From: Allobosea sp. BH3
Lineage (GTDB): Bacteria > Pseudomonadota > Alphaproteobacteria > Rhizobiales > Beijerinckiaceae
Assembly: GCF_025499465.1 (NCBI RefSeq)
Contig: NZ_JAIMCA010000001.1
Span: forward strand, 1 to 64,000
Length of the DNA: 64,000 bases
Direction: 5' to 3'
In this document: piece by piece, positions 53,411-62,731 of the stretch
Layout of the letters: each line of letters begins with the position of its first letter
Numbering within the stretch: the first letter of the stretch is position 1
The notes under the pieces: generated by a model
What the model saw: only the letters and a program-made list of their open reading frames with translations
Told to the model about the DNA's origin: nothing
Database searches by the model: none
Position numbers and translations under genes: made by a program

Positions 53411-54157
53411 ATGGCCGGCCATTCACAGTTCAAGAACATCATGCACCGCAAGGGCAAGCAGGACGCGGTGCGCGCCAAGCTGTTCTCGAAGCTGGGCCGC
53501 GAAATCACCGTAGCCGCCAAGATGGGCATGCCCGACCCGGCGATGAATCCGCGCCTGCGCATGGCCGTGCTCGCCGCACGCGCCGAGAACATGCCGAAGG
53601 ACAACATCCAGCGCGCCATCAACAAGGCGGCAGGCGGCGAAGGCGACAACTACGATGAGGTTCGCTACGAAGGCTACGGCCCCGGCGGCGCTGCCGTCAT
53701 CGTCGAGGCGCTGACCGACAACCGCAACCGCACGGCCTCGGCCGTCCGCTCCTACTTCACCAAGTCCGGCGGGGCGATGGGCGAGAGCAACTCCGTCTCC
53801 TTCATGTTCAACCGCGTCGGCGAGATCAGCTATCCGCCGGAGGCCGGCGACGCCGACAAGGTGATGGAGGCCGCGATCGAGGCCGGCGCCGACGACGTCA
53901 TCTCCGACGAGAACGGCCACACCATCCTCTGCGCCTTCGACAGCCTGAACGAGGTCTCCAAGGCGCTCGAGGCCTCGCTCGGCGCGCCCGCCTCGGCCAA
54001 GCCCGTCTGGCGCCCGACCACGACGGCCCCGCTCGACGAGGAGAAGGCCGCCTCGATGATGCGGCTGATGGAAGCCCTCGACAACGACGACGACGTCCAG
54101 AACGTCTTCGCCAATTTCGAGATCGCCGACGACATCATGGCAAAGCTCAGCGCCTGA
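53411..54157 (+). CDS. YebC/PmpR family DNA-binding regulatory protein (TACO1-like)
   Basis: A 248-residue YebC protein starting [20 protein letters not shown], the universal family opening, with the NPRLRMAV and NIQRAINKA segments, [19 protein letters not shown] in the second domain and [12 protein letters not shown]. Members act as transcriptional regulators in some bacteria, and as translation factors that relieve stalling at prolines in others, like mitochondrial TACO1. Location at 53.4 kb, about 1.1 kb before the ruvC promoter region, reflects the widespread yebC-ruvC linkage, here interrupted by a TauE/SafE permease on the opposite strand. Confidence 0.96.
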   Translation: MAGHSQFKNIMHRKGKQDAVRAKLFSKLGREITVAAKMGMPDPAMNPRLRMAVLAARAENMPKDNIQRAINKAAGGEGDNYDEVRYEGYGPGGAAVIVEALTDNRNRTASAVRSYFTKSGGAMGESNSVSFMFNRVGEISYPPEAGDADKVMEAAIEAGADDVISDENGHTILCAFDSLNEVSKALEASLGAPASAKPVWRPTTTAPLDEEKAASMMRLMEALDNDDDVQNVFANFEIADDIMAKLSA

Positions 54158-54168
54158 TCGGATCACCC

Positions 54169-54271
54169 GTCATTCTCGGGCGCGCGAAGCGGCGACCCGA
54201 GAATCTCGGGCAGGAAAAACCTCCGCAGCCTCCTGGTCACGAGATGCTCGGGTAAAGCCCGAGCATCTCGG
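54169..54271. repeat. Dispersed palindromic element, two-hairpin form
   Basis: Left arm GTCATTCTCGGG ... CCCGAGAAT (54169-54205), right arm GATGCTCGGG ... CCCGAGCATC (54243-54268). It is the closest relative of the copy at 44.8 kb and lies between convergent yebC and the permease gene, where it may terminate both. Confidence 0.8.
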
Positions 54272-54274
54272 CTT

Positions 54275-55057
54275 TCAGTTCCGCCCGATCACGGCGTCCC
54301 ACAGCGGCAGGCTGATCAGCGCGCTGAGGAAGATCACCAGGTAGGCGATGCGGCGGAAGGTGATCTCGTTCGCGAGCCGGAAGCCGTGCGTTCCCACCCA
54401 CATGCCGGCGCCATAGACCGCCATCAGCGGCAGGGCCATCGTCAACGCCGCCATGGTCAGGATGCCGCTGCGCCAGAGGATGGCGCCGGAGATCAGCGTC
54501 GCGACGCCGAAGAAGGTCTGGAGATTGGCGCGGGTCTTGTGCCGGTCGTTGCGCTGCGCGCCGAGCCAGAACACCGCGAGCGGCATGCCGCCGATCGAGG
54601 CCATGCCGTTGAACAGGCCCGACAGCACGCCGACGCCCAGCGAGAGCGGAATGCCCGGCCGGCCGTGATAGCGCCAGCCCGAGGCCATCAGGGCGACCGC
54701 GGTCAGGATCAGCACGGCGAGAATCCAGCGCATCGTCTCGCGGTCGAGCCAGATCAGCAGCCAGATGCCGGCGGGCAAGGCCAGCGTCGCGGTCACGAGC
54801 AGCGGGGCTACCTCCCGCCATTCGGCCTGCCGGGCGTTGCGTGCAGCGATCGGCAGGGCGAAGGGCAGGTCGATGCACCAGATGAGCCCCAGCGCCGCCA
54901 CCGGGCCCAGGATCATCGAAGCCAGCGGCATGAACACCATGGCGAAGCCGAAGCCGGTGAAACCGCGCACCAGCCCGCCGAGCAGCGTCGCCCCCAACAG
55001 CACGAACAGGCCGGATGCGGAAACGCCGGGAAAGAACGAGGCGAGGAATTCAGGCAT
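54275..55057 (-). CDS. Sulfite exporter TauE/SafE family permease
   Basis: A 260-residue inner-membrane protein with about seven or eight hydrophobic segments. The N-terminal ATLLGGLVRGFTGFGFAMVFMPL is the first TauE/SafE repeat and GVLSGLFNGMASIGGMPLAVFWLG the second, each with the Gly-rich loop of the family (Pfam TauE). Family members export sulfite, sulfoacetate or related organic anions; the transported compound here is unknown. ATG 55057 is preferred; 16 extra codons are open upstream. It sits against the yebC-ruvC axis, on the opposite strand. Confidence 0.9.
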   Translation of the reverse strand: MPEFLASFFPGVSASGLFVLLGATLLGGLVRGFTGFGFAMVFMPLASMILGPVAALGLIWCIDLPFALPIAARNARQAEWREVAPLLVTATLALPAGIWLLIWLDRETMRWILAVLILTAVALMASGWRYHGRPGIPLSLGVGVLSGLFNGMASIGGMPLAVFWLGAQRNDRHKTRANLQTFFGVATLISGAILWRSGILTMAALTMALPLMAVYGAGMWVGTHGFRLANEITFRRIAYLVIFLSALISLPLWDAVIGRN

Positions 55058-55244
55058 GATCCGGCAGGTCGGGGAGCTTGTGGGGCGCGTGACGCTTCGC
55101 ACCAACGACGAAGCGGCCGGGGCGGCAACCCCCGTCGATGTGATGTGACCGATGCGCGGCGTTCATCGATCGCCATCATCTGGAAGTGGATCGTTAGGAA
55201 GCGGCATGGAACAAAGCATGTCCAAGGTCTAGGCTGATCCACGC

Positions 55245-55757
55245 ATGAACCCACCGATTCGCATTCTCGGCATCGACCCCGGCCTCCGGAAGACCGGCTG
55301 GGGCATCGTCGTCTCGGAAGGCAGCAAACTCTCCTTCGTCGCCTGCGGCTGCATCGAGAGCGACGGCAACCTTTCGCTGGGCGAGCGCCTGCGTCAGCTC
55401 CATGAGGGACTGCACAAGGTCATTTCCGCCCATCGCCCGCATGAGGTGGCGGTGGAGGAAACCTTCATCAACCGCGATCCACAGTCGGCGTTGAAGCTCG
55501 GCCAGGCCCGCGGCATCGCTCTGGTGGTGCCCTCTCTGGCCGGCCTCGGCGTCGCGGAATACGCCGCCAATCTCGTCAAGAAGACCGTGGTCGGTGTCGG
55601 CCATGCCGACAAGAAGCAGGTCCAGGCGATGATCCGCGTGCTGCTGCCCAAGGCCGAGACAAGCTCGGCCGACGCGGCGGATGCGCTTGCCGTCGCGATC
55701 TGCCACGCCCAGCATCGCGGCATGAAGGCGCTGGTCGCGCAGTTGAAGGCGTCATGA
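55245..55757 (+). CDS. ruvC: Crossover junction endodeoxyribonuclease RuvC
   Basis: A 170-residue RNase H-fold resolvase for Holliday junctions. Four acidic catalytic residues are visible: Asp in [15 protein letters not shown], Glu in [20 protein letters not shown], and the Asp pair in [15 protein letters not shown]. It resolves the four-way junctions processed by RuvAB. It is followed by a short palindromic element and then ruvA, so the operon is only loosely joined here (97-base gap). Confidence 0.96.
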   Translation: MNPPIRILGIDPGLRKTGWGIVVSEGSKLSFVACGCIESDGNLSLGERLRQLHEGLHKVISAHRPHEVAVEETFINRDPQSALKLGQARGIALVVPSLAGLGVAEYAANLVKKTVVGVGHADKKQVQAMIRVLLPKAETSSADAADALAVAICHAQHRGMKALVAQLKAS

Positions 55758-55803
55758 CGGCCATGCTGCCGATCGACATTTTCCGCGCCGCCCCCTCCCC
55801 CGG

Positions 55804-55839
55804 GTCATCCCGGGTCTCCCTCCGGTCGCCCGGGATGAC
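55804..55839. repeat. GTCATCCCGGG palindrome in the ruvC-ruvA gap
   Basis: GTCATCCCGGG (55804-55814) and CCCGGGATGAC (55829-55839) are perfect inverted arms with a 14-base loop, a short member of the dispersed family. It lies between two genes of one operon, so a hairpin in the message is expected. Confidence 0.8.
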
Positions 55840-55854
55840 GCCTGGAGAAAATCC

Positions 55855-56472
55855 ATGATCGGCAAGCTCAAGGGCCTGATCGATTCCTATGGCGAGGACC
55901 ACGTCATCATCGACGTGCAGGGCGTCGGCTATGTCGTGCAGTGCTCGGCGCGCACGCTGCAGCGCCTGCCGAAGCCCGGCGAGGCAGCCTCCCTCTCGAT
56001 CGAGACCCATGTCCGCGAGGATGCGATCCGCCTCTACGGCTTCATGTCCGATGTCGAGCGGGATTGGTTCCGGCTGATGCAGGTCGTGCAGGGCGTCGGC
56101 GCCAAGGTCGCGCTCGCGATCCTCTCGACGCTCGAGCCCGGAGCGCTCGCCGCCGCCATCGCCACCAATGACAAGGCGGCCATCGCCCGCGCACCGGGCG
56201 TCGGCCCCAAGCTGGCCCAGCGCCTCTGCGCCGAGCTCAAGGACAAGGCGCCCGCCTTCGGCCATATCGACCCCGGCGTCGTCCAGCTCTCCGGCGCGTT
56301 GGAAGACCGGAAGCTGCCGCAACCCATCGCCGACGCCGTCTCGGCGCTCGCCAATCTCGGTTATCCGCAGGCGCAGGCCGTCGCCGCCGTCGCCGCAGCC
56401 TCCAAGGCCGCGGGAGAAGGCGCCGGCACGGCCCAGCTCATCAAGCTGGGCCTGAAGGAACTGGCGAAGTGA
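55855..56472 (+). CDS. ruvA: Holliday junction branch migration protein RuvA
   Basis: A 205-residue RuvA: OB-fold domain I ([19 protein letters not shown]... [17 protein letters not shown]), two helix-hairpin-helix motifs ([13 protein letters not shown] and [13 protein letters not shown]) that contact the junction, and a C-terminal domain III ([22 protein letters not shown] type) that binds RuvB. A tetramer holds the junction in square form. Its stop overlaps the GTG of the following acetyltransferase by four bases. Confidence 0.96.
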   Translation: MIGKLKGLIDSYGEDHVIIDVQGVGYVVQCSARTLQRLPKPGEAASLSIETHVREDAIRLYGFMSDVERDWFRLMQVVQGVGAKVALAILSTLEPGALAAAIATNDKAAIARAPGVGPKLAQRLCAELKDKAPAFGHIDPGVVQLSGALEDRKLPQPIADAVSALANLGYPQAQAVAAVAAASKAAGEGAGTAQLIKLGLKELAK

Positions 56473-56957
56473 CCGCGCCCGAGCGGCTCGAGCTGCGGGT
56501 CGTCACCGACAAGAGCGAGCTGCTGCGGATTATGATGGCGGCCTGGGGCTCGCACAGCATGATGATCGGCCTGCATGTCTACGACGTCGCCGAGATCGAT
56601 GCGCTCGGCCTGTTCACGCCCGATGGTGAGACGGCAGCGCTGGCGAGCTGGACCGCCCGTGGCGAGACCGCCTATCTCTGCGCGCTCCATTCGCTGAAGC
56701 CCGGCGAAGGCGTTGCCATCCGCATGCTAGACGCCGTCCTCTTCGCCGCCCGCAAGGCCGGCGCGAAGAAGGTCAAGGCGATGCTGACCAATGACAACAT
56801 GCCGGGGCTGACCTTCTACCAGCGCCGCGGCTTTCGTCTTTCGGGGCTTTATCTCGAAGCCATCGACGCCTATCGCTCCGTGGTGCCGACCATCATCAAG
56901 ACGGGGTACAAGGACATTCCGATCCACGACGCCATCGAACTGGAGATCGCGCTGTGA
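56469..56957 (+). CDS. GNAT family N-acetyltransferase between ruvA and ruvB
   Basis: A 162-residue protein with a diverged GNAT fold: [35 protein letters not shown] resembles the acetyl-CoA-binding loop and helix, and [21 protein letters not shown] is the typical C-terminal Tyr-x-x-x-GF motif. The acceptor is unknown. Its GTG start overlaps ruvA and its stop overlaps the ruvB GTG, both by four bases, so it is translated as an integral member of the ruv operon. I cannot assign a role in recombination. Confidence 0.82.
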   Translation: MTAPERLELRVVTDKSELLRIMMAAWGSHSMMIGLHVYDVAEIDALGLFTPDGETAALASWTARGETAYLCALHSLKPGEGVAIRMLDAVLFAARKAGAKKVKAMLTNDNMPGLTFYQRRGFRLSGLYLEAIDAYRSVVPTIIKTGYKDIPIHDAIELEIAL

Positions 56958-58006
56958 GCGAGCCGAAACGCTCGGGGCTGATGACGGCCGAGCGCCGTGA
57001 CGACGACAGCGAAACCTCGCTGCGGCCGCTCTCGCTGTCCGATTTCACCGGCCAGGCTGCGGCGCGCGCCAATCTGCAGGTCTTCATCAACGCCGCCCGC
57101 ACGCGGGGCGATGCGCTCGACCATGTCCTCTTCGTCGGCCCGCCGGGGTTGGGCAAGACGACGCTGGCGCAGATCGTCGCGCGCGAGCTTGGCGTCAACT
57201 TCCGCTCGACCTCCGGCCCCGTCATCGCCAAGGCCGGCGACCTGGCCGCTCAGCTCACCAATCTCGAAGAGCGCGACGTGCTCTTCATCGACGAGATCCA
57301 CCGCCTCAACCCGGCGGTGGAGGAAATCCTTTACCCAGCGATGGAGGATTACCAGCTCGACCTGATCATCGGCGAGGGCCCGGCAGCCCGCTCGGTCAAG
57401 ATCGACCTGCCCAAGTTCACCCTCGTCGGCGCCACCACGCGCGCAGGCCTGCTGACCACGCCGCTGCGAGACCGCTTCGGCATCCCGATCCGCCTGCAGT
57501 TCTACACGGTCGAGGAGTTGCAGGGCATCGTCGCGCGCGGCGCCCGCGTGCTCGGCGTGCCGATGTCGGATGACGGCGCAAACGAGATCGCCAAGCGGTC
57601 CCGAGGGACACCCCGCATCGCCGGCCGCCTGCTCCGGCGCGTGCGGGACTTCGCCATCGTCGACGGCGATCCGATCGTCACGCGCAAGGTCGCCGACAAG
57701 GCGCTCTCCTTGCTCGATGTCGACGCCATCGGCCTCGACCAGATGGACCGGCGCTACCTCACCACCGTGGCGATCAACTTCGGCGGCGGCCCGGTCGGCA
57801 TCGAGACCATCGCCGCCTCACTCTCCGAGCCGCGCGATGCGATCGAAGAGATCATCGAGCCCTTCCTGCTGCAGCAGGGCTTCATCCAGCGCACGCCGCG
57901 CGGCCGGCTCCTGACGCCCCACGCCTTCCGCCATCTCGGCATGCCCGAGCCATCGCGCGAGACGGCGCAGTTCGGGCTGTTCGGAAGCGACGAGGACGAG
58001 GCGTGA
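56954..58006 (+). CDS. ruvB: Holliday junction branch migration helicase RuvB
   Basis: A 350-residue AAA+ motor. Walker A is [16 protein letters not shown], Walker [15 protein letters not shown], sensor 1 [18 protein letters not shown] (with the arginine finger), sensor 2 [17 protein letters not shown], and the C-terminal winged-helix domain ends with [16 protein letters not shown]. It drives branch migration on RuvA-bound junctions. GTG 56954 overlaps the upstream GNAT gene; the gene's stop overlaps the GTG of the secreted-protein gene that follows. Confidence 0.97.
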   Translation: MSEPKRSGLMTAERRDDDSETSLRPLSLSDFTGQAAARANLQVFINAARTRGDALDHVLFVGPPGLGKTTLAQIVARELGVNFRSTSGPVIAKAGDLAAQLTNLEERDVLFIDEIHRLNPAVEEILYPAMEDYQLDLIIGEGPAARSVKIDLPKFTLVGATTRAGLLTTPLRDRFGIPIRLQFYTVEELQGIVARGARVLGVPMSDDGANEIAKRSRGTPRIAGRLLRRVRDFAIVDGDPIVTRKVADKALSLLDVDAIGLDQMDRRYLTTVAINFGGGPVGIETIAASLSEPRDAIEEIIEPFLLQQGFIQRTPRGRLLTPHAFRHLGMPEPSRETAQFGLFGSDEDEA

Positions 58007-58548
58007 GGCAGATCTTTCGGAATGTCGCTCTGGCGCTTGCCCTGACGGGCCTGTTCGCGGCCCTGGCGATCTCGGCGCACGCAGGCGACGACGTCCCGCG
58101 CGGGCCGGTCGAAGAAGGCTATGCCATCACGATCAAGGTGCTCGCCGCCAAGGGCAAGGCTCCGCCGCCGGCCTGGCGCCCGCCGCATCGCGACAGGCTG
58201 ATGAGCAAGAGCCTCGCCGCGCTCTTCGCCCGCGACGATCTCTACCAGGACGAGAGCGGCGATATGGGCCAGATCGGCGCCGATCCTTTCCTCAACGGCC
58301 AGGATGGCGAGATCAAGAAGCTGAGCCTCGATACGCTGCCGGTTGCAGCCGGCAAGGCGACGGTGGTGGCGAACTTCCGCAGCTTCGGCAAACCCGTCAT
58401 CGTCCAGTTCCAGATGCTGCGCGAGAACGGCGGCTGGCGCATCGACGACATCGTCAACCAGTTCGAGGGCAAGAGCTATTCGATCCGCGAGGCTCTCTCG
58501 CAGCCCTATGACTGCGGCTCCTTCATGGATAAGCCCTGCAAGCGCTGA
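58003..58548 (+). CDS. Secreted protein, DUF3828-like
   Basis: A 181-residue exported protein: signal peptide [21 protein letters not shown] ... AHA at ~1-27, then a small alpha/beta domain with [41 protein letters not shown], and [14 protein letters not shown]. The final CGSFMDKPC holds two cysteines likely paired in the periplasm. It resembles DUF3828-type proteins, which share the NTF2/cystatin-like arrangement; function unknown. GTG 58003 overlaps the ruvB stop by four bases, so it rides on the ruv operon. Confidence 0.7.
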   Translation: MRQIFRNVALALALTGLFAALAISAHAGDDVPRGPVEEGYAITIKVLAAKGKAPPPAWRPPHRDRLMSKSLAALFARDDLYQDESGDMGQIGADPFLNGQDGEIKKLSLDTLPVAAGKATVVANFRSFGKPVIVQFQMLRENGGWRIDDIVNQFEGKSYSIREALSQPYDCGSFMDKPCKR

Positions 58549-58623
58549 GCGCCCATTCGAAAACCTGCAGCCCTCATCCTGAGGAGCGCTACAAGTTTCC
58601 AAACAGGCGGGTTTCGCTGCCCG

Positions 58624-59136
58624 CTACGACTGCCGGGCGATCTTCGAGCGCATCATGGCGGGACGAGCGCCGGCATCCTTGAGCGCGCCAGATTTCGCAG
58701 CCTTTGGATTCTCGACGGATCGCATGCCCTTGCCTGCGGTCCGGCTCGCGGGACGCGTCGGCGCCTGCTCGCGCTGCTTCAGGGCGAGCGCCTTGCGGGC
58801 GATGCTGCGCTGGCTCGGGGCCCGCAACTTCTCGGCGCGGCGCGTCTGCTCGGCGCCGACCCGCTTCAGCGCCACGGTCAGCGCATCGGCCTTCGCCTTG
58901 CTGCCGTGATTGTCGGTCGCCGGACGCGTGCCCTGCGGAGCAGCCTTGCCGCGGAACTCGCGGCGCTGCTGGCGCGCGACGGTGCGAGCCTTGTCGCGGC
59001 GTTCGCGCAGCGTCCGGGAGAGGTCGCGTAGATCCTGGTCCTTCTCATCCGCGAGCTTGCCCCTGCGGGTGCGCGCGACGAGGCCGAACTCCGACTTGTC
59101 GAGCAGGCGCTCCAGTGCCTTGGCCGAAAGCGACAT
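58624..59136 (-). CDS. Highly basic conserved hypothetical protein
   Basis: A 170-residue protein rich in Arg, Lys and Ala with no signal or membrane segment. The N-terminal LSAKALERLLDKSEFGLVA, followed by DLRDLSRTLRERRDKARTVARQQRREFRG, is a charged helix I have seen in Rhizobiales proteins of unknown function; the C-terminal half is likely disordered. Such composition suggests nucleic-acid or ribosome association, but nothing shows it. It lies between the ruv operon and ybgC, on the opposite strand to both. Start ATG 59136 follows an AGGAAGGAGA-like sequence. Confidence 0.7.
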   Translation of the reverse strand: MSLSAKALERLLDKSEFGLVARTRRGKLADEKDQDLRDLSRTLRERRDKARTVARQQRREFRGKAAPQGTRPATDNHGSKAKADALTVALKRVGAEQTRRAEKLRAPSQRSIARKALALKQREQAPTRPASRTAGKGMRSVENPKAAKSGALKDAGARPAMMRSKIARQS

Positions 59137-59227
59137 ATGCGTCTCCTTCCTGTTTTACCCAGCCCCTTCTGCTACCCGCGGCGGCGCCTCCTGGTTCCAC
59201 TATTTGCCTGCAGCCGTCGCGACGACT

Positions 59228-59644
59228 ATGCCGGCCACCATGACCAAGACCCATCAGATCACTGTCCGCGTCTATTATGAAGACACGGATTTCTCCGGCG
59301 TCGTCTACCACGCCTCCTATCTGCGCTTCATGGAACGCGGTCGCACGGAGCTGATTCGCGCGCTCGGCGTCGAGCAGCGCGAGCTCTTCGACGGCGAGAC
59401 GGCGCTCGGCTTCGCGGTCCGCAAGATGACCATCGACTTCCTGCGCGCCGCCGTGATGGACGATCTGCTGACCATCGAGACGCGTTCCGTCGAGGCACGC
59501 GGCGCCACCATGGACCTCGAGCAGCGCGTGCTGCGCGGCGAGGAAGTCTTGATCACGGCGCAGGTCAAGGTCGCCTGCGTCGGCGGCGGCCGGGCCAGGC
59601 GCATCCCCGATGGGCTCCGCAAGCGGCTAATGCTCGACGACTGA
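59228..59644 (+). CDS. ybgC: Tol-Pal system-associated acyl-CoA thioesterase YbgC
   Basis: A 138-residue hotdog-fold thioesterase. VRVYYEDTDFSGVVYHASYLRFMERGRTE is the 4-hydroxybenzoyl-CoA-thioesterase-type signature with the active Asp and the conserved Tyr-His. It hydrolyses short-chain or acyl-carrier-bound thioesters and is linked to phospholipid synthesis; its gene usually opens the tol operon. Here a TetR gene and a DUF2852 gene lie between it and tolQ. ATG 59228 and ATG 59240 are both possible; neither has a strong ribosome-binding site. Confidence 0.92.
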   Translation: MPATMTKTHQITVRVYYEDTDFSGVVYHASYLRFMERGRTELIRALGVEQRELFDGETALGFAVRKMTIDFLRAAVMDDLLTIETRSVEARGATMDLEQRVLRGEEVLITAQVKVACVGGGRARRIPDGLRKRLMLDD

Positions 59645-59681
59645 CACGATGAACAGCACCGTCGACGCCGGACCCGCCCCC

Positions 59682-59700
59682 ATGTTAGCGCTCTTTACAT
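59682..59700. promoter_or_regulatory. Imperfect dyad at the TetR start codon
   Basis: ATGTTA...TTTACAT (59682-59700) overlaps the ATG of the TetR gene. Its half-sites resemble those of the perfect dyad at 60660-60678, so autoregulation is plausible. Confidence 0.35.
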
Positions 59701-60355
59701 GAGCTGGAAGCGCGACAGGCCCGAACATCCCCGCGGCTATCACCATGGCAACCTCAAGGAGGAGCTGGTGCGGGCCGCGCTCGGACTGATCGGCGAGAAG
59801 GGACCAAACGGCTTCACCTTCGCGGAAGCCGCACGTCTCGCCGGCGTCAGCCCCGCGGCGCCCTATCGCCATTTCCGCGACCGCGACGAGCTTCTCGCCG
59901 ATGTCGCGACCCGCGGCTTCCTGGCCTTCGAGGCGGCGCTGACGCGAGCCTGGGACCAGGGCCGGCCCGACCCCGAGACCGCCTTCCAGCGGCTCGGTCG
60001 CGCTTACCTCGCCTTCGCCCATGACGAGCCGGCCTATTACTCGGCGATGTTCGAGGCCGGCGTGCCGCTCGATGCCAGCCCCGAGCTGCGCGCCGCCGCC
60101 GAACGAGCCTTCGCGGCGCTGCGGCAATCCGCGGAGGCGCTGATCGCGCTGCTGCCGCAGGGCAAGCGCCCCCCCGCCCTGATGATGGCGCTGCATATCT
60201 GGGCGATGTCCCACGGTATCGCCGCCCTCTTCGGCCGTGCCGATGGCGGGCGCCGCCCGCTGCCGATGTCGGCGGCCGAGCTGCTCGAGGCCGGAACGCT
60301 GATCTATCTGCAGGGCTTGGGCATCGGCGGCGACGGGCCCGCTTCGGACGACTGA
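59699..60355 (+). CDS. TetR/AcrR family transcriptional regulator
   Basis: A 218-residue TetR-family repressor. The DNA-binding domain is at ~12-60: GYHHGNLKEELVRAALGLIGEKG, then FTFAEAARLAGVSPAAPYRHFRDRDELLADVA, the helix-turn-helix. The HHGNL opening and the C-terminal FLAFAHDEPAYYSAMFEAG point to the group with a WHG-type ligand domain (TetR_C_33-like). The inducer is unknown. Possible operators are the dyad overlapping its own start codon and the perfect one before the DUF2852 gene, which would make that gene its target. Confidence 0.9.
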   Translation: MSWKRDRPEHPRGYHHGNLKEELVRAALGLIGEKGPNGFTFAEAARLAGVSPAAPYRHFRDRDELLADVATRGFLAFEAALTRAWDQGRPDPETAFQRLGRAYLAFAHDEPAYYSAMFEAGVPLDASPELRAAAERAFAALRQSAEALIALLPQGKRPPALMMALHIWAMSHGIAALFGRADGGRRPLPMSAAELLEAGTLIYLQGLGIGGDGPASDD

Positions 60356-60705
60356 GCGCGCCGCCGTTCCGGAGCAGGCCGGAAGCCTGAGCTAGGCACC
60401 CAAGCAGGGCAGCCATCCAGTCCCCGTCATGCTCGCCTCCGTGGCGAGCAGCCACATCTTGAACACCGCTTTCGATCAGCAAATAGCTGGATGGTGGGAC
60501 AAGCCCGAACGTGATGGAGAAGCCGCGCACGACCAGGAAGCGTCGTATTCGCGCGTTCCGCTCTCAGGCATCGGGACCGCCCCGGGCAACAGCCCAGCTC
60601 GCCTGACCGACAGCCCTCCCCCATATCCATCTTGACAAGCCGGGCGACCGGGGCCATTTATGTAAATGTGATTTACATTCACGTCATGGGACGCGGAGGA
60701 GGACA
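60356..60705. other. 350-base gap between the TetR and DUF2852 genes
   Basis: No gene is supported. It starts with a decayed copy of the dispersed repeat (CCGTTCCGGAGCAGGCC... near 60364-60390). An 8-bp inverted pair CCATCCAG (60413-60420) and CTGGATGG (60487-60494) lies 66 bases apart. The right end carries the promoter and operator of the DUF2852 gene. Confidence 0.6.
60632..60678 (+). promoter_or_regulatory. Promoter with overlapping perfect TetR-type dyad
   Basis: TTGACA at 60632-60637 is a consensus -35 element; CATTTA or TTATGT 17-19 bases on can serve as -10. ATGTAAAT-GTG-ATTTACAT (60660-60678) is a perfect 8-3-8 dyad over the expected -10/+1 region, 28 bases before the start of the DUF2852 gene. 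Inferred target of the TetR protein one gene upstream. Confidence 0.6.
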
Positions 60706-61170
60706 ATGCCGATCGTCGAGAAGCTGGATCAATATGGGAAGGGAGCCTGGATCGCCTTCGCGGTTCTCGGTTTCATCGTGTTCTGGCCCCTGGGTCTGGC
60801 GACCCTGGCCTTTCTTTTCTGGAGTGGACGCATGGGTTGTGGTTACGCGGGAGACCGTTACGAGCACCGGATGAACCGCCTGCAGGACAAGATGGACCGC
60901 ATGCGGGAGCGCATGGCTGGCCGTGAAGGCCGCGGCTTCGGCGGTTTTGGCGGCTGGGGACGCGAGCCTTCGAGCGGCAACCGCGCCTTCGACGAGTACC
61001 GCGGCGAAACGCTGCGCCGCCTCGAGGAGGAGCAGCGCGAGTTCCAGGATTTCCTGGGCCGGCTGCGCATGGCCCGCGACAAGGCCGAGTTCGACCAGTT
61101 CATGACCGAGCGCCGTAGCCAGCGGCCCACGCCGCCGAGCCCGCCCTCCGCCCAGCCCGACGCGGCCTGA
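60706..61170 (+). CDS. DUF2852 domain membrane protein
   Basis: A 154-residue protein with a hydrophobic helix pair at ~14-40 (GAWIAFAVLGFIVFWPLGLATLAFLFW) and the DUF2852 sequence that follows: RYEHRMNRLQDKMDRMRERM, a Gly/Phe-rich patch, then NRAFDEYRGETLRRLEEEQREFQDFLGRLRMARDKAEFDQFM, a long helix probably in the cytoplasm. Its function is unknown. GGAGGA precedes the ATG. The promoter with TetR dyad upstream and a strong terminator downstream make it a self-contained unit wedged between ybgC and tolQ. Confidence 0.85.
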   Translation: MPIVEKLDQYGKGAWIAFAVLGFIVFWPLGLATLAFLFWSGRMGCGYAGDRYEHRMNRLQDKMDRMRERMAGREGRGFGGFGGWGREPSSGNRAFDEYRGETLRRLEEEQREFQDFLGRLRMARDKAEFDQFMTERRSQRPTPPSPPSAQPDAA

Positions 61171-61538
61171 AGCCAGCTCTGCAATCCTGACGCGCAGCGT
61201 CTGCGCCGATCTCGCCCGCTCCGTGCAAACGGAGCGGGTTTTTCTTTTCCCGGCGCGTCGGAGAGGCATGCGCGAACCCGCCGTATACCCGGCATTAACC
61301 TTGCTGGATGCTTAACTCGATCTGGAGCATGCGTTTCGTGGGAAACCCCGTTTCGGCCCATCTTTCGCCGGATTCACGCGCGATTGACGGGATACGGCAT
61401 TTTCCCCGATCGCGGAAACGGGCGGCGGCGTGGGTCTCCCGCGACGCGAGCGGCGGGGTTTGGGCCGGAGCCCGGACCGGGAGCAAGGATCTCCCGGCTC
61501 GGAAATCGGCCATACCGCCTGTGTAGAAGGATGACAGG
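61171..61538. other. 368-base gap upstream of tolQ
   Basis: No gene is supported. It holds the terminator of the DUF2852 gene at 61215-61249 and, to the right, the presumed tolQRA promoter; TTAACC near 61294 and TTAACTC near 61311 are visible, but I could not define -35/-10 elements with confidence. Confidence 0.5.
61215..61249 (+). terminator. Strong intrinsic terminator after the DUF2852 gene
   Basis: CCCGCTCCGT (61215-61224) pairs perfectly with ACGGAGCGGG (61229-61238) across GCAA and runs into TTTTTCTTTT. Confidence 0.92.
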
Positions 61539-62249
<711 letters not shown>

Positions 62250-62252
62250 CCG

Positions 62253-62702
62253 ATGGGTATGTCTGCAGCCACAGCCGCTAAGGGCGGCTCCCGCCGGGGC
62301 CGTCGCGGGCGCCGTCACGGCGCCATCGCCGAGATCAACATGACGCCGTTCATCGACGTCATGCTTGTGTTGCTGATCATCTTCATGGTCGCCGCGCCGC
62401 TGATCGCGACCGGTGTGCCGCTCGATCTGCCGCAGACCGGCGCCAAGCCGATCAATGTCGATCAGAAGCCGATCACCATCGCCATCGACAGCAAGGGCCA
62501 GATCTTCCTGCAGGATCAGCCGACGCTGGAGCCCGATCTCGCAGCGAAGCTACAGGGCCTCGCCAAGCAGGGCTTCGACGAGCGCATCTATGTGCGCGGC
62601 GACAGGCAGGTGGATTACGGCAGGGTTGCCTCGGTGATGTCGACCATCACCTCGGCCGGCTACAAGCGCGTCGCGCTGGTCACCGAGCCGGCGAACCGCT
62701 GA
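62253..62702 (+). CDS. tolR: Tol-Pal system protein TolR
   Basis: A 149-residue ExbD/TolR-type protein: a short Arg-rich cytoplasmic N-terminus, one helix (IDVMLVLLIIFMVAAPLI) preceded by the NMTPFIDVMLVLL signature with the proton-carrying Asp, and a periplasmic domain with QKPITIAIDSKGQIFLQD and GDRQVDYGRVASVM, the TolR dimer core that also binds peptidoglycan. It works with TolQ and TolA. The basic insertion GGSRRGRRGRRHG before the helix is longer than in E. coli TolR. Confidence 0.96.
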   Translation: MGMSAATAAKGGSRRGRRGRRHGAIAEINMTPFIDVMLVLLIIFMVAAPLIATGVPLDLPQTGAKPINVDQKPITIAIDSKGQIFLQDQPTLEPDLAAKLQGLAKQGFDERIYVRGDRQVDYGRVASVMSTITSAGYKRVALVTEPANR

Positions 62703-62731
62703 AGGCGTAGAAGCGTAGGGATGTTAAGGGC

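Noticed and set aside
60427..60706. Short frames on both strands in the TetR-DUF2852 gap
   Set aside because: They overlap a decayed repeat and the promoter region, with no start signals.
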